Shown: positions 49,030 to 57,338, counted from the stretch's first letter. The stretch is DNA of 64,000 nucleotides from Gemmiger sp. An194 (GCF_002160145.1 NZ_NFKA01000012.1:37114-101113), one strand, 5' to 3'. The notes: generated by a model from the letters alone, not told the origin. Made by a program: numbers and translations.

Positions 49030-49479
49030 ATGCAGGAATTGAACATCGACACCGGCGTGCGGGAATATCGGATCAACGGCGGCGGGGTGCTGCGCTTCAA
49101 CCCCAGCGACCCCAACGTGTACAGCCGGTTTTTGCAGGCGGCGGACCGAATCGCCGCCATTGAACAGGAAATGGCCGAGGAGGGCCGCGCGGCCCAGGCC
49201 ACCGGCCAGAAGGCGCTGGAGCTGCTGGCAAAGGCTGACCGGTCGGTGAAGGAGGTGCTGGCCTGGGTGTTCGGCGAGGAAAATGACTTCGACCGGCTGC
49301 TGGGCGGCGTAAACCTGATGGCAGTGGCCGCCAACGGCGAGCGGGTGGTGACCAATCTGTTCGCGGCGCTGCAGCCCCAGGTGCAGGCCGGGGCCGAGGC
49401 CTTTCTGAGCGCGAAGGCCGAAGCCCTTGCCGCCGCCGCGGATGCCCGGGAGGCCGCAAGGCGGGAGGCGGCCCGGTGA
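49030..49479 (+). CDS. Tail assembly chaperone, first tail module
   Basis: 149 residues, helical and Ala-rich, beginning MQELNIDTGVREYRINGGGV and ending in a coiled coil (ALAAAADAREAARREAAR). The position between tube and Gp15/tape-measure genes identifies it. I prefer the ATG at 49030, eight bases after AGGAGG, over the ATG at 49024. Confidence 0.65.
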   Translation: MQELNIDTGVREYRINGGGVLRFNPSDPNVYSRFLQAADRIAAIEQEMAEEGRAAQATGQKALELLAKADRSVKEVLAWVFGEENDFDRLLGGVNLMAVAANGERVVTNLFAALQPQVQAGAEAFLSAKAEALAAAADAREAARREAAR

Positions 49480-50039
49480 CCGGCTGGGACCTGCCCGAGG
49501 CGCTGGAGATCGCCGGGCGCAGCGAGCCCATCCGGGCGGACTTCCGGGAGGTGCTGGAGGTCATCCGCCTGCTGGACGATGCCGCCGAGCCGCCCGAGGC
49601 GCGGGCCTTTCTGGCCATGGGGGTGTTTTACCGGAATTTTGCCGTCCTTCCCCCGGCGCTGCGCGGGCAGGCTATGGAGGCCATGCTCCGGTTTCTGGCG
49701 GGCGGCGAGGAGGACAGCGGCCCCGCCGGTCCCCGGCTGCTGGACTGGCAGCAGGATCTGCCCCTGATCGTGGCGGATGTGAACAAGGCGGCCGGGTGCG
49801 AGATCCGGGCGCTGCCCTTCGTGCACTGGTGGACTTTTCTGGCCTGGTTCGGGGCCATCGGGGAGGGGCAGCTGTCCGCCGTGGTGGCCATTCGGGACAA
49901 GCTGCGCCGGGGCAAAAAGCTGGAGGGCTGGGAGCGGGAATTTTATCAGCGCAACCGGGCCCGGGTGGACCTGAAGCCCCGCTACACCCCCGAGGAGCTG
50001 GCCGAGCGGGAGCGGCTGAACCGGCTGCTGAACGATTGA
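49476..50039 (+). CDS. Bacteriophage Gp15-family tail assembly protein, first module
   Basis: 187 residues from a GTG overlapping the previous stop. It has RADFREVLEVIRLLDDA, then FVHWWTFLAWFGAIGEGQLS and the C-terminal YTPEELAERERLNRLLND, a pattern of the Gp15 family, encoded just before the tape measure in many Firmicute phages. It probably assists tape-measure assembly. Confidence 0.75.
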   Translation: MTGWDLPEALEIAGRSEPIRADFREVLEVIRLLDDAAEPPEARAFLAMGVFYRNFAVLPPALRGQAMEAMLRFLAGGEEDSGPAGPRLLDWQQDLPLIVADVNKAAGCEIRALPFVHWWTFLAWFGAIGEGQLSAVVAIRDKLRRGKKLEGWEREFYQRNRARVDLKPRYTPEELAERERLNRLLND

Positions 50040-50055
50040 GAAAGGAGGGAAACGA

Positions 50056-51906
50056 ATGGACAAGCAAACGACCTGGCTGGACCTGCTGGTGGGCGACGCC
50101 AGGCAGGCCGAGCGGGACACCCGCAGTACCGTGATGAAGCTGGCGGCGGATTACCGAAAATTGGGGCTGGATCAGTCCGCCGCGCTGCGGCTGGCCTGGC
50201 AGCAGGTGAAGGCCGCGCAGGACGAGGCCGCATCCAGCGCCGGGCAGCTGCTGCAGGTGATGCAGGGGCAGCTGGGCGGGCTGGGCCAGGTGCTGGCGGG
50301 CTTTGCCGAGGGGCTGCGCAAGGTGGCCGAGGGGGTGCGCTGGCTGCTGTTCGGTGACGAGGCAGCTCCGGCCGAGGCGCTGGCCAAAAGCAGCCGGGAT
50401 GCCGCCAAGGGCCAGCAGACCCTGACCAAGAGCACCAAGGCCGCCGCCAAGGCGGTGGCCCGCACGGTGCTGGGCATCGACGAGCTGAATCTGGTGCAGC
50501 AGCAGGCGAGCAGCGGGGGCGGTTCCTCTTCCGGCGGCAGCGGCGGCACGGCGGGCGAAGAGGTGGACGAGGTGCAGAAAAAATGGATCGGCCTTGTGAA
50601 CCTGCTTCGCCCGGTGCTGGACGAAGTGAACCGGCTGTTCGCCCCCAGCATCGCGGCCTGGAGCAAGGCCTTCGGCCAGCTGGCCCGGGCCGCCCAGAGC
50701 GCCTGGGCTCTCATCCGGGACAGCGCCCTGGAATTGTGGGACACCGCCCTGCGTCCGCTGGGGGAATATCTTCTGGGGGAGTTCATCCCCAATATCGTGA
50801 ACGCCTTTTCCGAGACCTTCGCCCCCGTCGTGGGCGCGGTGGGCGAGCTTTTTCTGGAGCAGTTCGCCCAGAACTTCTCGCTGGGCTGCCAGCTGGTGGG
50901 CGACGCCATCCAGAATTATCTGATGCCGCTGCTGGGCTTTTTGCAGCAGGTGGTGCAGGATATGCTGGCCGCGGTGAGCGAGGCCTGGGCGGTGTACGGC
51001 CAGCCCATTCTGGACCGGCTGGCCCAGGGCTTTGAGCAGCTGCGGAACTGGGTGCAGACGCTCTATTACGAGCTGATCCGCCCGGTGTTGGATGAGCTGA
51101 TGACCCGGCTGCAGGAGCTGTGGGAGGAGCATCTGGCCCCTTTGTGGGAAAACCTGACCCTTTTGTTCGGCGCGGTGATGGAGCTGATCGCCATGTTGTG
51201 GACCGATGCCCTTCTGCCGCTTTTGCAGAACATCACCGATCTTTTTGCGCCGGTGGTGGCTGCGGCAGTGCAGTACGTTGTGGACAGCTTCTTCAACGGG
51301 CTGGGGACCATCGCCAAGGTGGCGGACGGCATTGCCGGCGTGCTGCGCGGGCTGTGCGAGTTCGTGAGCGGTGTATTCACCGGCGACTGGGACCGGGCCT
51401 GGCATGGCCTGAGCAACATCTTTGAAAGCGTGTGGGACACCATGGTCGGCGTGGCAAAGCAGGGGGTGAACGGCATCATCGACCTGGTGAACGCCATGCT
51501 GCGGGCGCTGACCGGCGGCATGAACGCGGTGATCGACCGGCTGAACGGCATCGGGGTGGAGATCCCCTCCTGGGTGCCGGACTACGGCGGCCAGCGCTTT
51601 GGCGTGAACCTGCCCCGGGTGCCGGAATACCAGATTCCCCGGCTGGCAAAGGGCGCGGTGCTGCCCGCCAACCGGCCATTCCTGGCAGTGGTGGGCGACC
51701 AGCGGCGGGGCACCAACGTGGAGGCCCCGCTGGAGACCATCCGCCAGGCGGTGGCGGACGTGCTGGGCGGCGCGGGTGCGGCTCAGTTGTATGTGAGCCA
51801 GCCCATTGAGGTGAAGCTGGACGGCCAGGTGCTGTACCGCGCCATGGCGAAGATCGAGGCCAACCGGGGCGCGCGCATCGGCGGCGCCTTCGCCGAGGCC
51901 TATTGA
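50056..51906 (+). CDS. Tape measure protein 1
   Basis: 616 residues. The N-terminus is helical and Ala/Gln-rich, a Gly/Ser linker lies at about residue 155, and long amphipathic and hydrophobic helices follow. The C-terminus (VSQPIEVKLDGQVLYRAMAK, then GARIGGAFAEAY) is nearly identical, at DNA level too, to the end of tape measure 2. Tape measures set tail length and help DNA enter the cell. At 616 residues it predicts a short tail of about 90 nm by the usual 1.5 angstrom per residue rule. The ATG at 50056 has AAAGGAGG upstream. Confidence 0.88.
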   Translation: MDKQTTWLDLLVGDARQAERDTRSTVMKLAADYRKLGLDQSAALRLAWQQVKAAQDEAASSAGQLLQVMQGQLGGLGQVLAGFAEGLRKVAEGVRWLLFGDEAAPAEALAKSSRDAAKGQQTLTKSTKAAAKAVARTVLGIDELNLVQQQASSGGGSSSGGSGGTAGEEVDEVQKKWIGLVNLLRPVLDEVNRLFAPSIAAWSKAFGQLARAAQSAWALIRDSALELWDTALRPLGEYLLGEFIPNIVNAFSETFAPVVGAVGELFLEQFAQNFSLGCQLVGDAIQNYLMPLLGFLQQVVQDMLAAVSEAWAVYGQPILDRLAQGFEQLRNWVQTLYYELIRPVLDELMTRLQELWEEHLAPLWENLTLLFGAVMELIAMLWTDALLPLLQNITDLFAPVVAAAVQYVVDSFFNGLGTIAKVADGIAGVLRGLCEFVSGVFTGDWDRAWHGLSNIFESVWDTMVGVAKQGVNGIIDLVNAMLRALTGGMNAVIDRLNGIGVEIPSWVPDYGGQRFGVNLPRVPEYQIPRLAKGAVLPANRPFLAVVGDQRRGTNVEAPLETIRQAVADVLGGAGAAQLYVSQPIEVKLDGQVLYRAMAKIEANRGARIGGAFAEAY

Positions 51907-52025
51907 CCAGGATGCAGGAAAGGAGGTGGTGACTATGGAGGGGCAGGCCCCGGCGGGGGCGAAGCAGGACCGAACAAAAATCAATCGAACAAAACAACAA
52001 TTACACAAAAAAGGAGAACTGAATT

Positions 52026-52762
52026 ATGGCTATGAATACCGGCGTTTATCCCGTATACGAAAACAAGTTTAAGGTGGGCACCGAGGGCCGTGCAAGCGAA
52101 GAGGGCGATATGGTCGCCATTGCCGAGCTGGAAACCTTTGAGGTGAGCATCGACGGCAACACCGTGGAGTGGAGCCCGATGGAGATGGGCTGACTCGGAA
52201 TAGGGCGGCACTGGTTTTGGCTTAGGGGTTTGGCGCATAGGCACATCGCAGCGGGCTTGGAAATACACCAAGTATTCCGCGCGCCCGCTTCAATGGCCTC
52301 TGCATCCAAACCCCGGCGCCAAAACTGCAAAGCACCCACGGCCCGGCGATTTTGCTGCAAATGCAAGGAAAAACGGCGAAGGCACCCTTGGTGGTTGTCG
52401 AGCCGTTTTGACGCAGTCAGTTGCACAAAATCGCCAGTCCGTGGGCAGCGCCGCCCTATTCCGAGTCAGCCATGGGTTGGCTGCGCCGAATGGTGACCGG
52501 CAAAGCACTGACCATTACCCTTACCGGCAAGCGCTGCCTGGGCGATGCGGGCAACGATTACGTTGCCCAGAGCGCCTGGGCCACCGGCGACGGCTGCGCC
52601 AGCAAGTTTGAGTGGGAGTTCCCCAGCGGCGCAAAGCTGGCCTTCGACTGCGTGCTGAACGTGACCAACCCCGGCGGCGGCGAGAGCCGCGATGTGGCCA
52701 TTCTGGAGGTGGAAGTGATGAGCGACGGCAAGCCCACCTTCACCCCTGCACTGGAAGGCTGA
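52026..52762 (+). pseudogene. Second major tail protein gene, split by a MITE
   Basis: The 5' part reads MAMNTGVYPVYENKFKVGTE and onward to SPMEM at 52187, then hits a TGA inside a 284-bp insert. The 3' part resumes at 52475 with GWLRRMVTGKALTITLTGKR and ends with FTPALEG. Removing the insert and one copy of the ATG duplication restores one open frame of about 150 residues typical of phi13-type tail tube proteins. As it stands only a 55-residue fragment would be made from the normal start. A separate 97-residue product from the ATG at 52472 is possible but would lack the N-terminal part. Confidence 0.88.
52188..52471. mobile_element. MITE-like element with 22-bp perfect terminal inverted repeats
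   Basis: The ends 52188-52209 and 52450-52471 are perfect inverted copies (core GACTCGGAATAGGGCGGC). ATG is duplicated on both sides (52185-52187 and 52472-52474). Inside, GGCGATTTTG/CAAAATCGCC and AACGGC/GCCGTT form further inverted pairs, so the element can fold into one long hairpin. It has no coding capacity, so it must be moved by a transposase encoded elsewhere. Confidence 0.88.
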
Positions 52763-52840
52763 CCGACAGCCCGAGGAAAACCGAAAACGCCCGGGGGCCA
52801 TCTGCCCCCGGGCACTGATTGAAAAAGGAGTGTAAAACAA

Positions 52841-53179
52841 ATGGCAAAACTGTATACCCTGGACGAAAAGCTGCTCACCGACGCCCCGGAGATCCGGGTA
52901 AAGGACAAGCTGTACCCGGTGGACAACCGGCAGAAAACCGTGCGCAAGCTGATGCAGATCAACACCGACCAGATGGACGGCAGCCAGGTGAGCGAGCAGA
53001 TGGACCAGACCCTGAAGCTGGCCCTGGGCGAGAAAGCCTTTGCGGAGATCGACAAGATGGATCTGCCCTTTCCCGCCTATCAGAAGCTGTTCGAGCTGGT
53101 GATGGCGGCCATGACCGGCGAGGAGGAGCAGGAGATGGAGCAGCGATTTCAGCAGGCAAAGCACAGCGCCCGGGCCTGA
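52841..53179 (+). CDS. Tail assembly chaperone, second module
   Basis: 112 residues: MAKLYTLDEKLLTDAPEIRV, then KTVRKLMQINTDQMDGSQVS, a fold typical of the G-type tail chaperone after a phi13-like tube gene. AAAAAGGAG lies upstream. Its last 65 bases overlap the open frame of the next gene, which lacks a start codon of its own in the natural place, suggesting frameshifting. Confidence 0.7.
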   Translation: MAKLYTLDEKLLTDAPEIRVKDKLYPVDNRQKTVRKLMQINTDQMDGSQVSEQMDQTLKLALGEKAFAEIDKMDLPFPAYQKLFELVMAAMTGEEEQEMEQRFQQAKHSARA

Positions 53180-53513
53180 GTGGTATGATCTGGAATTTGA
53201 CGCGCTGCTGATCGAGCAGAGCATCGCCAAGCAATATGGGGTGCTGCCCCATTTGCAGGGGGAGATGAGCTGGCCGGAGTGGAGCAAGCTGGTGAGCGGC
53301 CTGATGGACGACACCCCTCTGGGCCGGGTGGTGGCGGTGCGCAGCGAGCGGGACCGAAAAATGCTGGAAAAATTCACCCCACAGCAGCGGAAAATGCGCA
53401 GCGAGTGGGCAGCGTTCCGGGCCCGAAAGGCGGCCAAAGCCTTCACCGGCGAGCAGCTGCGCCGCCAGATGGACGATCTGGAGCAGATGATGGCAAAGGC
53501 GTTCGGCAGCTGA
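53178..53513 (+). CDS. Downstream chaperone/Gp15-like frame, probably expressed by frameshift
   Basis: This frame is open from 53115 and reads PEWYDLEFDALLIEQSIAKQ, then GEMSWPEWSKLVSGLMDDTP, ending MMAKAFGS at 53513. The PEWYDL...LIEQSIAKQYG opening is the usual start of the frameshift-produced or Gp15-like extension in tail chaperones. There is no ATG or GTG before the GTG at 53241, which would cut off this conserved opening. It lies in the +1 (equivalently -2) frame relative to the chaperone at 52841. The coordinates given begin next to the chaperone stop and are approximate. Confidence 0.55.
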   Translation, partial: EWYDLEFDALLIEQSIAKQYGVLPHLQGEMSWPEWSKLVSGLMDDTPLGRVVAVRSERDRKMLEKFTPQQRKMRSEWAAFRARKAAKAFTGEQLRRQMDDLEQMMAKAFGS

Positions 53514-53527
53514 CGAAAGGCAGAAAA

Positions 53528-53560
53528 AAGCCGCTCCCCGCAAAAAAGCGGGGAGCGGCA
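53528..53560. terminator. Hairpin between the second tail chaperone genes and the SHOCT array
   Basis: GCCGCTCCCCGC pairs with GCGGGGAGCGGC around AAAAAA. On the minus strand it is followed by TTTTTTCTG, so it can end the SHOCT 1/2 transcript. Confidence 0.75.
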
Positions 53561-53590
53561 AAACAGGCGAAAGGGGGAGGGGAAAATCGT

Positions 53591-54154
53591 TCAGATCCCG
53601 AGCAGTTGGGCCTTCTTTTTTTCAAATTCTTCCTGGGTGATAACGCCAGCGTCGAGAAGTTCTTTGTAAGATTTTAAGGCCTGGATGGTATCAGTTTCGT
53701 TAGAGGAGTTTTCGTTGATGGGAGATGCTTTTGAGGAATAGACAAGATCGTCAAGAATATCGCGAATTCTGGAAATTACAACAGGCTTGTCTTGAATGTG
53801 GAAGGTGTCAGTCAGTCCAACAATATGCAAATGGGACCAGATGTCAGAACCGCCAAGTTCAAGGGTTTGTATCGCATTTAATGGCAGTACATCCAGTCTC
53901 TCAATAGTGCCATCTGTGTAATAAAAAAGAACGCGAATGTTTGTAATGACGAAAAAACCGGAGGTATTGTCAAAATGTTTGTTCGTCATTGAAATATCGA
54001 TAGCAAAAAGGATGTTTTCGTTGTCGAGAAACTTTTCGTTTAGTTTTATAACCGCATATTTTGACCAATCCAACGACCATTTGCGGAAAGCCGAGGTAAT
54101 GAAATTGCCGCCTTTCAGTTCGAGAGATTCGCTCAAGGCTTCTTCTAAAGTCAT
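53591..54154 (-). CDS. PH-like/SHOCT-domain protein 1 (group I)
   Basis: 187 residues. The N-terminus MTLEEALSESLEL is shared within the group, and a variable segment follows. A PH-like beta domain (FFVITNIRVLFYYTDGTIER) is next, and the C-terminal SHOCT helix pair is QALKSYKELLDAGVITQEEF, running to KKKAQLLGI. The final ~35 residues match protein 3 almost exactly. No signal peptide or membrane helix is seen, so it should be cytoplasmic. The gene starts 13 bp after the stop of protein 2 with GGGAGG and shares its transcript. It is transcribed against the phage structural genes, as lysogenic conversion genes often are. Function is unknown. Confidence 0.75.
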   Translation of the reverse strand: MTLEEALSESLELKGGNFITSAFRKWSLDWSKYAVIKLNEKFLDNENILFAIDISMTNKHFDNTSGFFVITNIRVLFYYTDGTIERLDVLPLNAIQTLELGGSDIWSHLHIVGLTDTFHIQDKPVVISRIRDILDDLVYSSKASPINENSSNETDTIQALKSYKELLDAGVITQEEFEKKKAQLLGI

Positions 54155-54167
54155 AATCTTTCCTCCC

Positions 54168-54776
54168 TTAGTTCAAGCCCAGCAGCTGCTTTTTCTTGGC
54201 GTCGAATTCTTCCTGGGTGATGGCGCCAAGGTCAAGCAGGCTTTTCAGATTCTTGATGGCTTCTGTGATCTGGTCCATGTTCTCGGCGGGATTGGTCTGG
54301 ATGGGGGCAGCGGCTTCCGGCTCAGGTTGTGCATAGCGAAGCTCGTCAACGGCTTTTTTCAGCCGCTCCACAACCAGTAGTTCATCGTGAACTACAAAAA
54401 CAACATTCCGCCCGTTTACGCGCAGATATGCTTCTTTGGGGTCGGTATCGTAGTACACATCTGTGATGTCGTCTGCGGAGATTTCATAAAAAGAGTGGTT
54501 TCCATCGTAATACTTGGAAAAAAGAATTCGACAATTGCTTACAACCAATATTCCACGCTGCCCTGAACCGGCAGAGTATGGATAAGCAATACGCCCAGCA
54601 GGGCAAACATTAACGGGCATGTATACTGCGGTTTTTATTTTTTCATCTGGAAGAAGCAAGGGGACACATGCGTCGTAAGCATTTGGCAAAGGCCGATAGT
54701 TTGTCTGCATGAGTTTGAATGCCAAGCTTTTACGGCGGAGATCACAAGTTTCGTTCAAGAAATCAATCAGTTCCAC
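54168..54776 (-). CDS. PH-like/SHOCT-domain protein 2 (group II)
   Basis: 202 residues beginning MELIDFLNETCDLRRKSLAF. Residues 45-100 are variable (VYMPVNVCPAGRIAYPY). From about residue 103 on (ISADDITDVYYDTDPKEAYL to the end NLKSLLDLGAITQEEFDAKK) it is nearly identical to protein 5. The beta strand GILVVSNCRILFSKYYDG resembles a bacterial PH domain. It has its own extended -10 promoter and GAGGAGGG site and leads a two-gene unit with protein 1. Confidence 0.75.
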   Translation of the reverse strand: MELIDFLNETCDLRRKSLAFKLMQTNYRPLPNAYDACVPLLLPDEKIKTAVYMPVNVCPAGRIAYPYSAGSGQRGILVVSNCRILFSKYYDGNHSFYEISADDITDVYYDTDPKEAYLRVNGRNVVFVVHDELLVVERLKKAVDELRYAQPEPEAAAPIQTNPAENMDQITEAIKNLKSLLDLGAITQEEFDAKKKQLLGLN

Positions 54777-54810
54777 AAGAAGCCCTCCTCAAAGTGCTTG
54801 TATTGAATTC

Positions 54811-54821
54811 AGTATATCATA
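54811..54821 (-). promoter_or_regulatory. Extended -10 promoter of the SHOCT 2/1 unit
   Basis: On the minus strand TATGATATACT, the TATGnTATAMT form found at all four SHOCT units, about 35 bp before the start codon. Confidence 0.55.
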
Positions 54822-54864
54822 TACGAAGCAGAAACGCATTGATAAGAATTAAAAAATGAGAGAC

Positions 54865-54958
54865 CAGGATAAGGCGAAAGGAGATGATGCCTATGGGCGC
54901 GGCGGCGTAAAAGAAAAAGCCCCCTTTGGAACAAAGGGGGCGGAAAACGAAGGGAGGG
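54865..54958 (+). repeat. SHOCT-array direct repeat A
   Basis: One of three ~95-bp near-identical copies (also 56484-56579 and 57244-57338). It holds GAAAGGAGATGATGCC plus a tiny frame ending GGCGCGGCGGCGTAA. A hairpin GCCCCCTTTG/CAAAGGGGGC follows, which on the minus strand is followed by TTTTTCTTTT and ends the SHOCT 3 gene. Confidence 0.85.
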
Positions 54959-54961
54959 GAT

Positions 54962-55537
54962 TTATAAATTCAGCAGTTGGGCCTTCTTTTTTTCAAATTC
55001 TTCCTGGGTGATAACGCCAGCGTCGAGAAGTTCTTTATAAGATTTTAAGGCCTGGATGGTATCAGTTTCGTTAGAAGAAGGCTGCGTTTCTGCAGAAGCA
55101 GCTTTTTGCGACTGGTTGTAAATGGCAGTATCAATGGCTTCTTTTGCCAGACTGATAATTGCAGTTTTATGACCAACCGCAAACAATTCATTATGGCTGG
55201 AGATCGTTAAATCGGCGTAACGCTTATCTCCGGTAAGAGTAGCGGATTCGATGGAGGAGATGGGGATTTGCACAAATGCAGAGTGTTCGGGGTTACCGTC
55301 ACAAACGAATACCCGTTGATCGGTAATTACGAAAACACCGTTTAATTGTGTGCCTAAGCTAGCTACGGAAACCAAATAGTAAAGAACAAACAGAATATCT
55401 TCGTTGGGAAGCAGTGCTCGTTTCACAGCATCGACGTGCCAGTCGGCGGGAACAAGCACGGCGGTATTCAGTTTGGAAAATATAGATTTTCCCCGAACGC
55501 AATCTATCGTTTTTTCCAGAGCTTCTTCAAAGGTCAC
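54962..55537 (-). CDS. PH-like/SHOCT-domain protein 3 (group I)
   Basis: 191 residues from a GTG, beginning with the group I opening TFEEALEKTIDCV. The variable part is hydrophobic in places (DILFVLYYLVSVASLGTQL). The PH-like strand pair GVFVITDQRVFVCDG follows, and the SHOCT end QALKSYKELLDAGVITQEEF is the same as in protein 1. It is monocistronic, between its own promoter and the repeat A terminator. Function is unknown; oligomerisation through SHOCT is a family property. Confidence 0.75.
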   Translation of the reverse strand: MTFEEALEKTIDCVRGKSIFSKLNTAVLVPADWHVDAVKRALLPNEDILFVLYYLVSVASLGTQLNGVFVITDQRVFVCDGNPEHSAFVQIPISSIESATLTGDKRYADLTISSHNELFAVGHKTAIISLAKEAIDTAIYNQSQKAASAETQPSSNETDTIQALKSYKELLDAGVITQEEFEKKKAQLLNL

Positions 55538-55571
55538 GTATAAGTCCCCTCTCTTTATGGATTTGGTATTT

Positions 55572-55582
55572 ATTATACCATA
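55572..55582 (-). promoter_or_regulatory. Extended -10 promoter of SHOCT 3
   Basis: On the minus strand TATGGTATAAT, same TATGnTATAMT design as the other SHOCT promoters. Confidence 0.55.
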
Positions 55583-55653
55583 ATGTGTGTAAACAGGATA
55601 GTCGATTTGATAAAAAGCAGGGATATTTAAAAATTTAAAGAAGGTGAGTGATT

Positions 55654-56529
55654 ATGTCGGCAGAAAGCGAGGCAAAGAGCAGTAACATACTGCTTCGGGA
55701 GCAAAAAAAGTTGGTTGAAGAACTCAAGGAGAGATTTCAAGCATTACAGTATCAAGTTAAAGAAACCTATAAAACGCAAAAAGGCGAACTCAAGGGGGTG
55801 ACAGATGGGACAAAAAGTCAGGAAAAAGCCACACAAGCGGTAACCGAAACGTTGAAAAAGCAAGCGGATGTGGTCGATAAAAACAAACAAAAGCTGGAAG
55901 AGATGATGAAAAAGGGAACGGAATCTCTGCAGCAAATCAAAAGTAAGGTTGGAGCAGTGACCGGTGCGATTTCCGCCATCGGCGGGCCGCTGGTGACCGG
56001 TGCGCTTGGTATGCTGGGCGGCGGGCTTGCCACCATGCTCAAGGAAAACGAAACCCTGAAGGCTTCGCTGGAAAGCGTGAAGTCCAGCCTGCAGGGTGCG
56101 TTCGCTCCGATTACCGAGGCGGTGCTGCCGCTGGTGGATACCTTCGCCCAGACCATCAGCGGTCTGGCCCAAACGGTGGCTCCGCTGCTGAGCAATGTAC
56201 TGGGCAGTGTTAGCAAGGTCGTTGCGGGAATGCTTGGCGGCGTGGACCTGAGCGGTCTGCTTACGCCGCTCACCGCCGGGCTGGACGGCATCCTTGGCCT
56301 GTTCTCCAAGCTGGGGCAGGCCACCGGCACATGGATGCAGGGGCTGGACCTTTCCGGTCTGGCGGGCAGCTTCGCCGGTCTGGCATCGGCCATCGGACCG
56401 GTGGTCAAACCCTTCGCGAATGCCGTTCGGCTGACAAAAAAGCACGAAAAGAAACACACAGAAAAAGGGATGGGAGAGGTCGGCAGGATAAGGCGAAAGG
56501 AGATGATGCCTATGGGCGCGGCGGCGTAA
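55654..56529 (+). pseudogene. Truncated duplicate of the tape measure N-terminus
   Basis: 291 codons. The first ~95 residues are a private coiled coil (MSAESEAKSSNILLREQKKL). The rest follows tape measure 2 residue by residue (IGGPLVTGALGMLGGGLATM, LQGAFAPITEAVLPLVDTFA). It then enters a 169-bp block identical to tape measure 2 and stops being similar at 56406, running out through repeat B to end ...MMPMGAAA. It retains a start (ATG at 55654 behind AAGGTGAG), so a truncated protein may be made, but the C-terminal two thirds of a tape measure are missing. It looks like a displaced alternative 5' cassette. Confidence 0.8.
56238..56406 (+). repeat. 169-bp block identical to 58673-58841 (tape measure 2)
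   Basis: Base-by-base reading shows no difference between the two copies across GVDLSGLLTPLTAGLDGILG through ASAIGPVV. Flanking sequence on the 5' side is similar with many substitutions and on the 3' side unrelated, which marks a recent recombination tract. Confidence 0.85.
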
Positions 56530-56579
56530 AAAGAAAAAGCCCCCTTTGGAACAAAGGGGGGCGGAAAACGAAGGGAGGG
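56484..56579 (+). repeat. SHOCT-array direct repeat B
   Basis: Second copy of the ~95-bp repeat, here forming the 3' end of the truncated tape measure frame and the terminator of SHOCT 4. It has one extra A and one extra G compared with copy A. Confidence 0.85.
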
Positions 56580-56585
56580 TGATGG

Positions 56586-57173
56586 TTACAAGCCCAGCAG
56601 CTGCTTTTTCTTGGCGTCGAATTCTTCCCGGGTGATGATGCCGGAGTCGAGCAGTTCTTTCAGGCTTTTTAAGGCTTCTGCGGCCTGAGCCATATTATCA
56701 GATACCGAAGATTCGGATTCCGAGGATTCGGAATTTTGCGATTTGTCGTAAATCATCTGATTGATAAGGTCGCGGGCTTTTTCCATTAAAACATGCCGGT
56801 CGCTGTTAAGATGGAAGATGGAGGATTTTCCGTAAACACTTAAATGCGATGTGTTGTAGGAGCGGGTAAATTCAATGGATTCAATGGTATCCACCGGAAT
56901 CTGATCTAAGGTCCAATTGTCTTTGTTAGGCCCGTAATAGTACAAAACACGTAGATTGGTAATGATCAAAATTCCCCAAAGACCACTGACCTTATCATGC
57001 GAGTCGCTTAAGTTGGTTCTGGAGGCAAATAAAACATCTTCGTTTTCCAGCAAAGAGGATTTGATTGCACGGATATCCCGAGGGAGAGGTTCAGCAAAAG
57101 CCCGCTTTACTTTGCTGAAAAGACCAGTAGAGATTACGTTAAGTGATTCTTCAAATGCTTGCTCCAGTGTCAT
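56586..57173 (-). CDS. PH-like/SHOCT-domain protein 4 (group I)
   Basis: 195 residues: opening MTLEQAFEESLNVIS, PH-like strands WGILIITNLRVLYYYGPNKD, a Ser/Glu-rich linker (SQNSESSESESSVSDN) and a SHOCT end AAEALKSLKELLDSGIITRE closer to group II. It is thus a mosaic of the two groups at the C-terminus. It is monocistronic with its own promoter and the repeat B terminator, and with an AAGGAGG site. Confidence 0.75.
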   Translation of the reverse strand: MTLEQAFEESLNVISTGLFSKVKRAFAEPLPRDIRAIKSSLLENEDVLFASRTNLSDSHDKVSGLWGILIITNLRVLYYYGPNKDNWTLDQIPVDTIESIEFTRSYNTSHLSVYGKSSIFHLNSDRHVLMEKARDLINQMIYDKSQNSESSESESSVSDNMAQAAEALKSLKELLDSGIITREEFDAKKKQLLGL

Positions 57174-57201
57174 GGAAAAACCTCCTTACTGTTTTGGAAA
57201 C

Positions 57202-57212
57202 AGTATAGCATA
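57202..57212 (-). promoter_or_regulatory. Extended -10 promoter of SHOCT 4
   Basis: On the minus strand TATGCTATACT, same design as the other SHOCT promoters. Confidence 0.55.
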
Positions 57213-57243
57213 GCGAAAATGGAATTTCAATGAAGGGGCCGGC

Positions 57244-57338
57244 CAGGATAAGGCGAAAGGAGATGATGCCTATGGGCGCGGCGGCGTAAAAAGAAAAAGC
57301 CCCCTTTGGAACAAAGGGGGCGGAAAACGAAGGGCGGG
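57244..57338 (+). repeat. SHOCT-array direct repeat C
   Basis: Third copy of the ~95-bp repeat, providing the terminator of SHOCT 5. The relic GAAAGGAGATGATGCCTATG is intact here as well. Confidence 0.85.

Noticed and set aside
49672..52008. Minus-strand open frame of 778 codons opposite tape measure 1
   Set aside because: Shadow of biased codons in a GC-rich phage gene; composition is His/Gln/Leu repeats.
51935..52072. 45-codon frame after tape measure 1 with a good ribosome site
   Set aside because: It overlaps the start of the tail tube gene in another frame and shows no protein features; it looks like a remnant of the module junction also seen in the three repeats.
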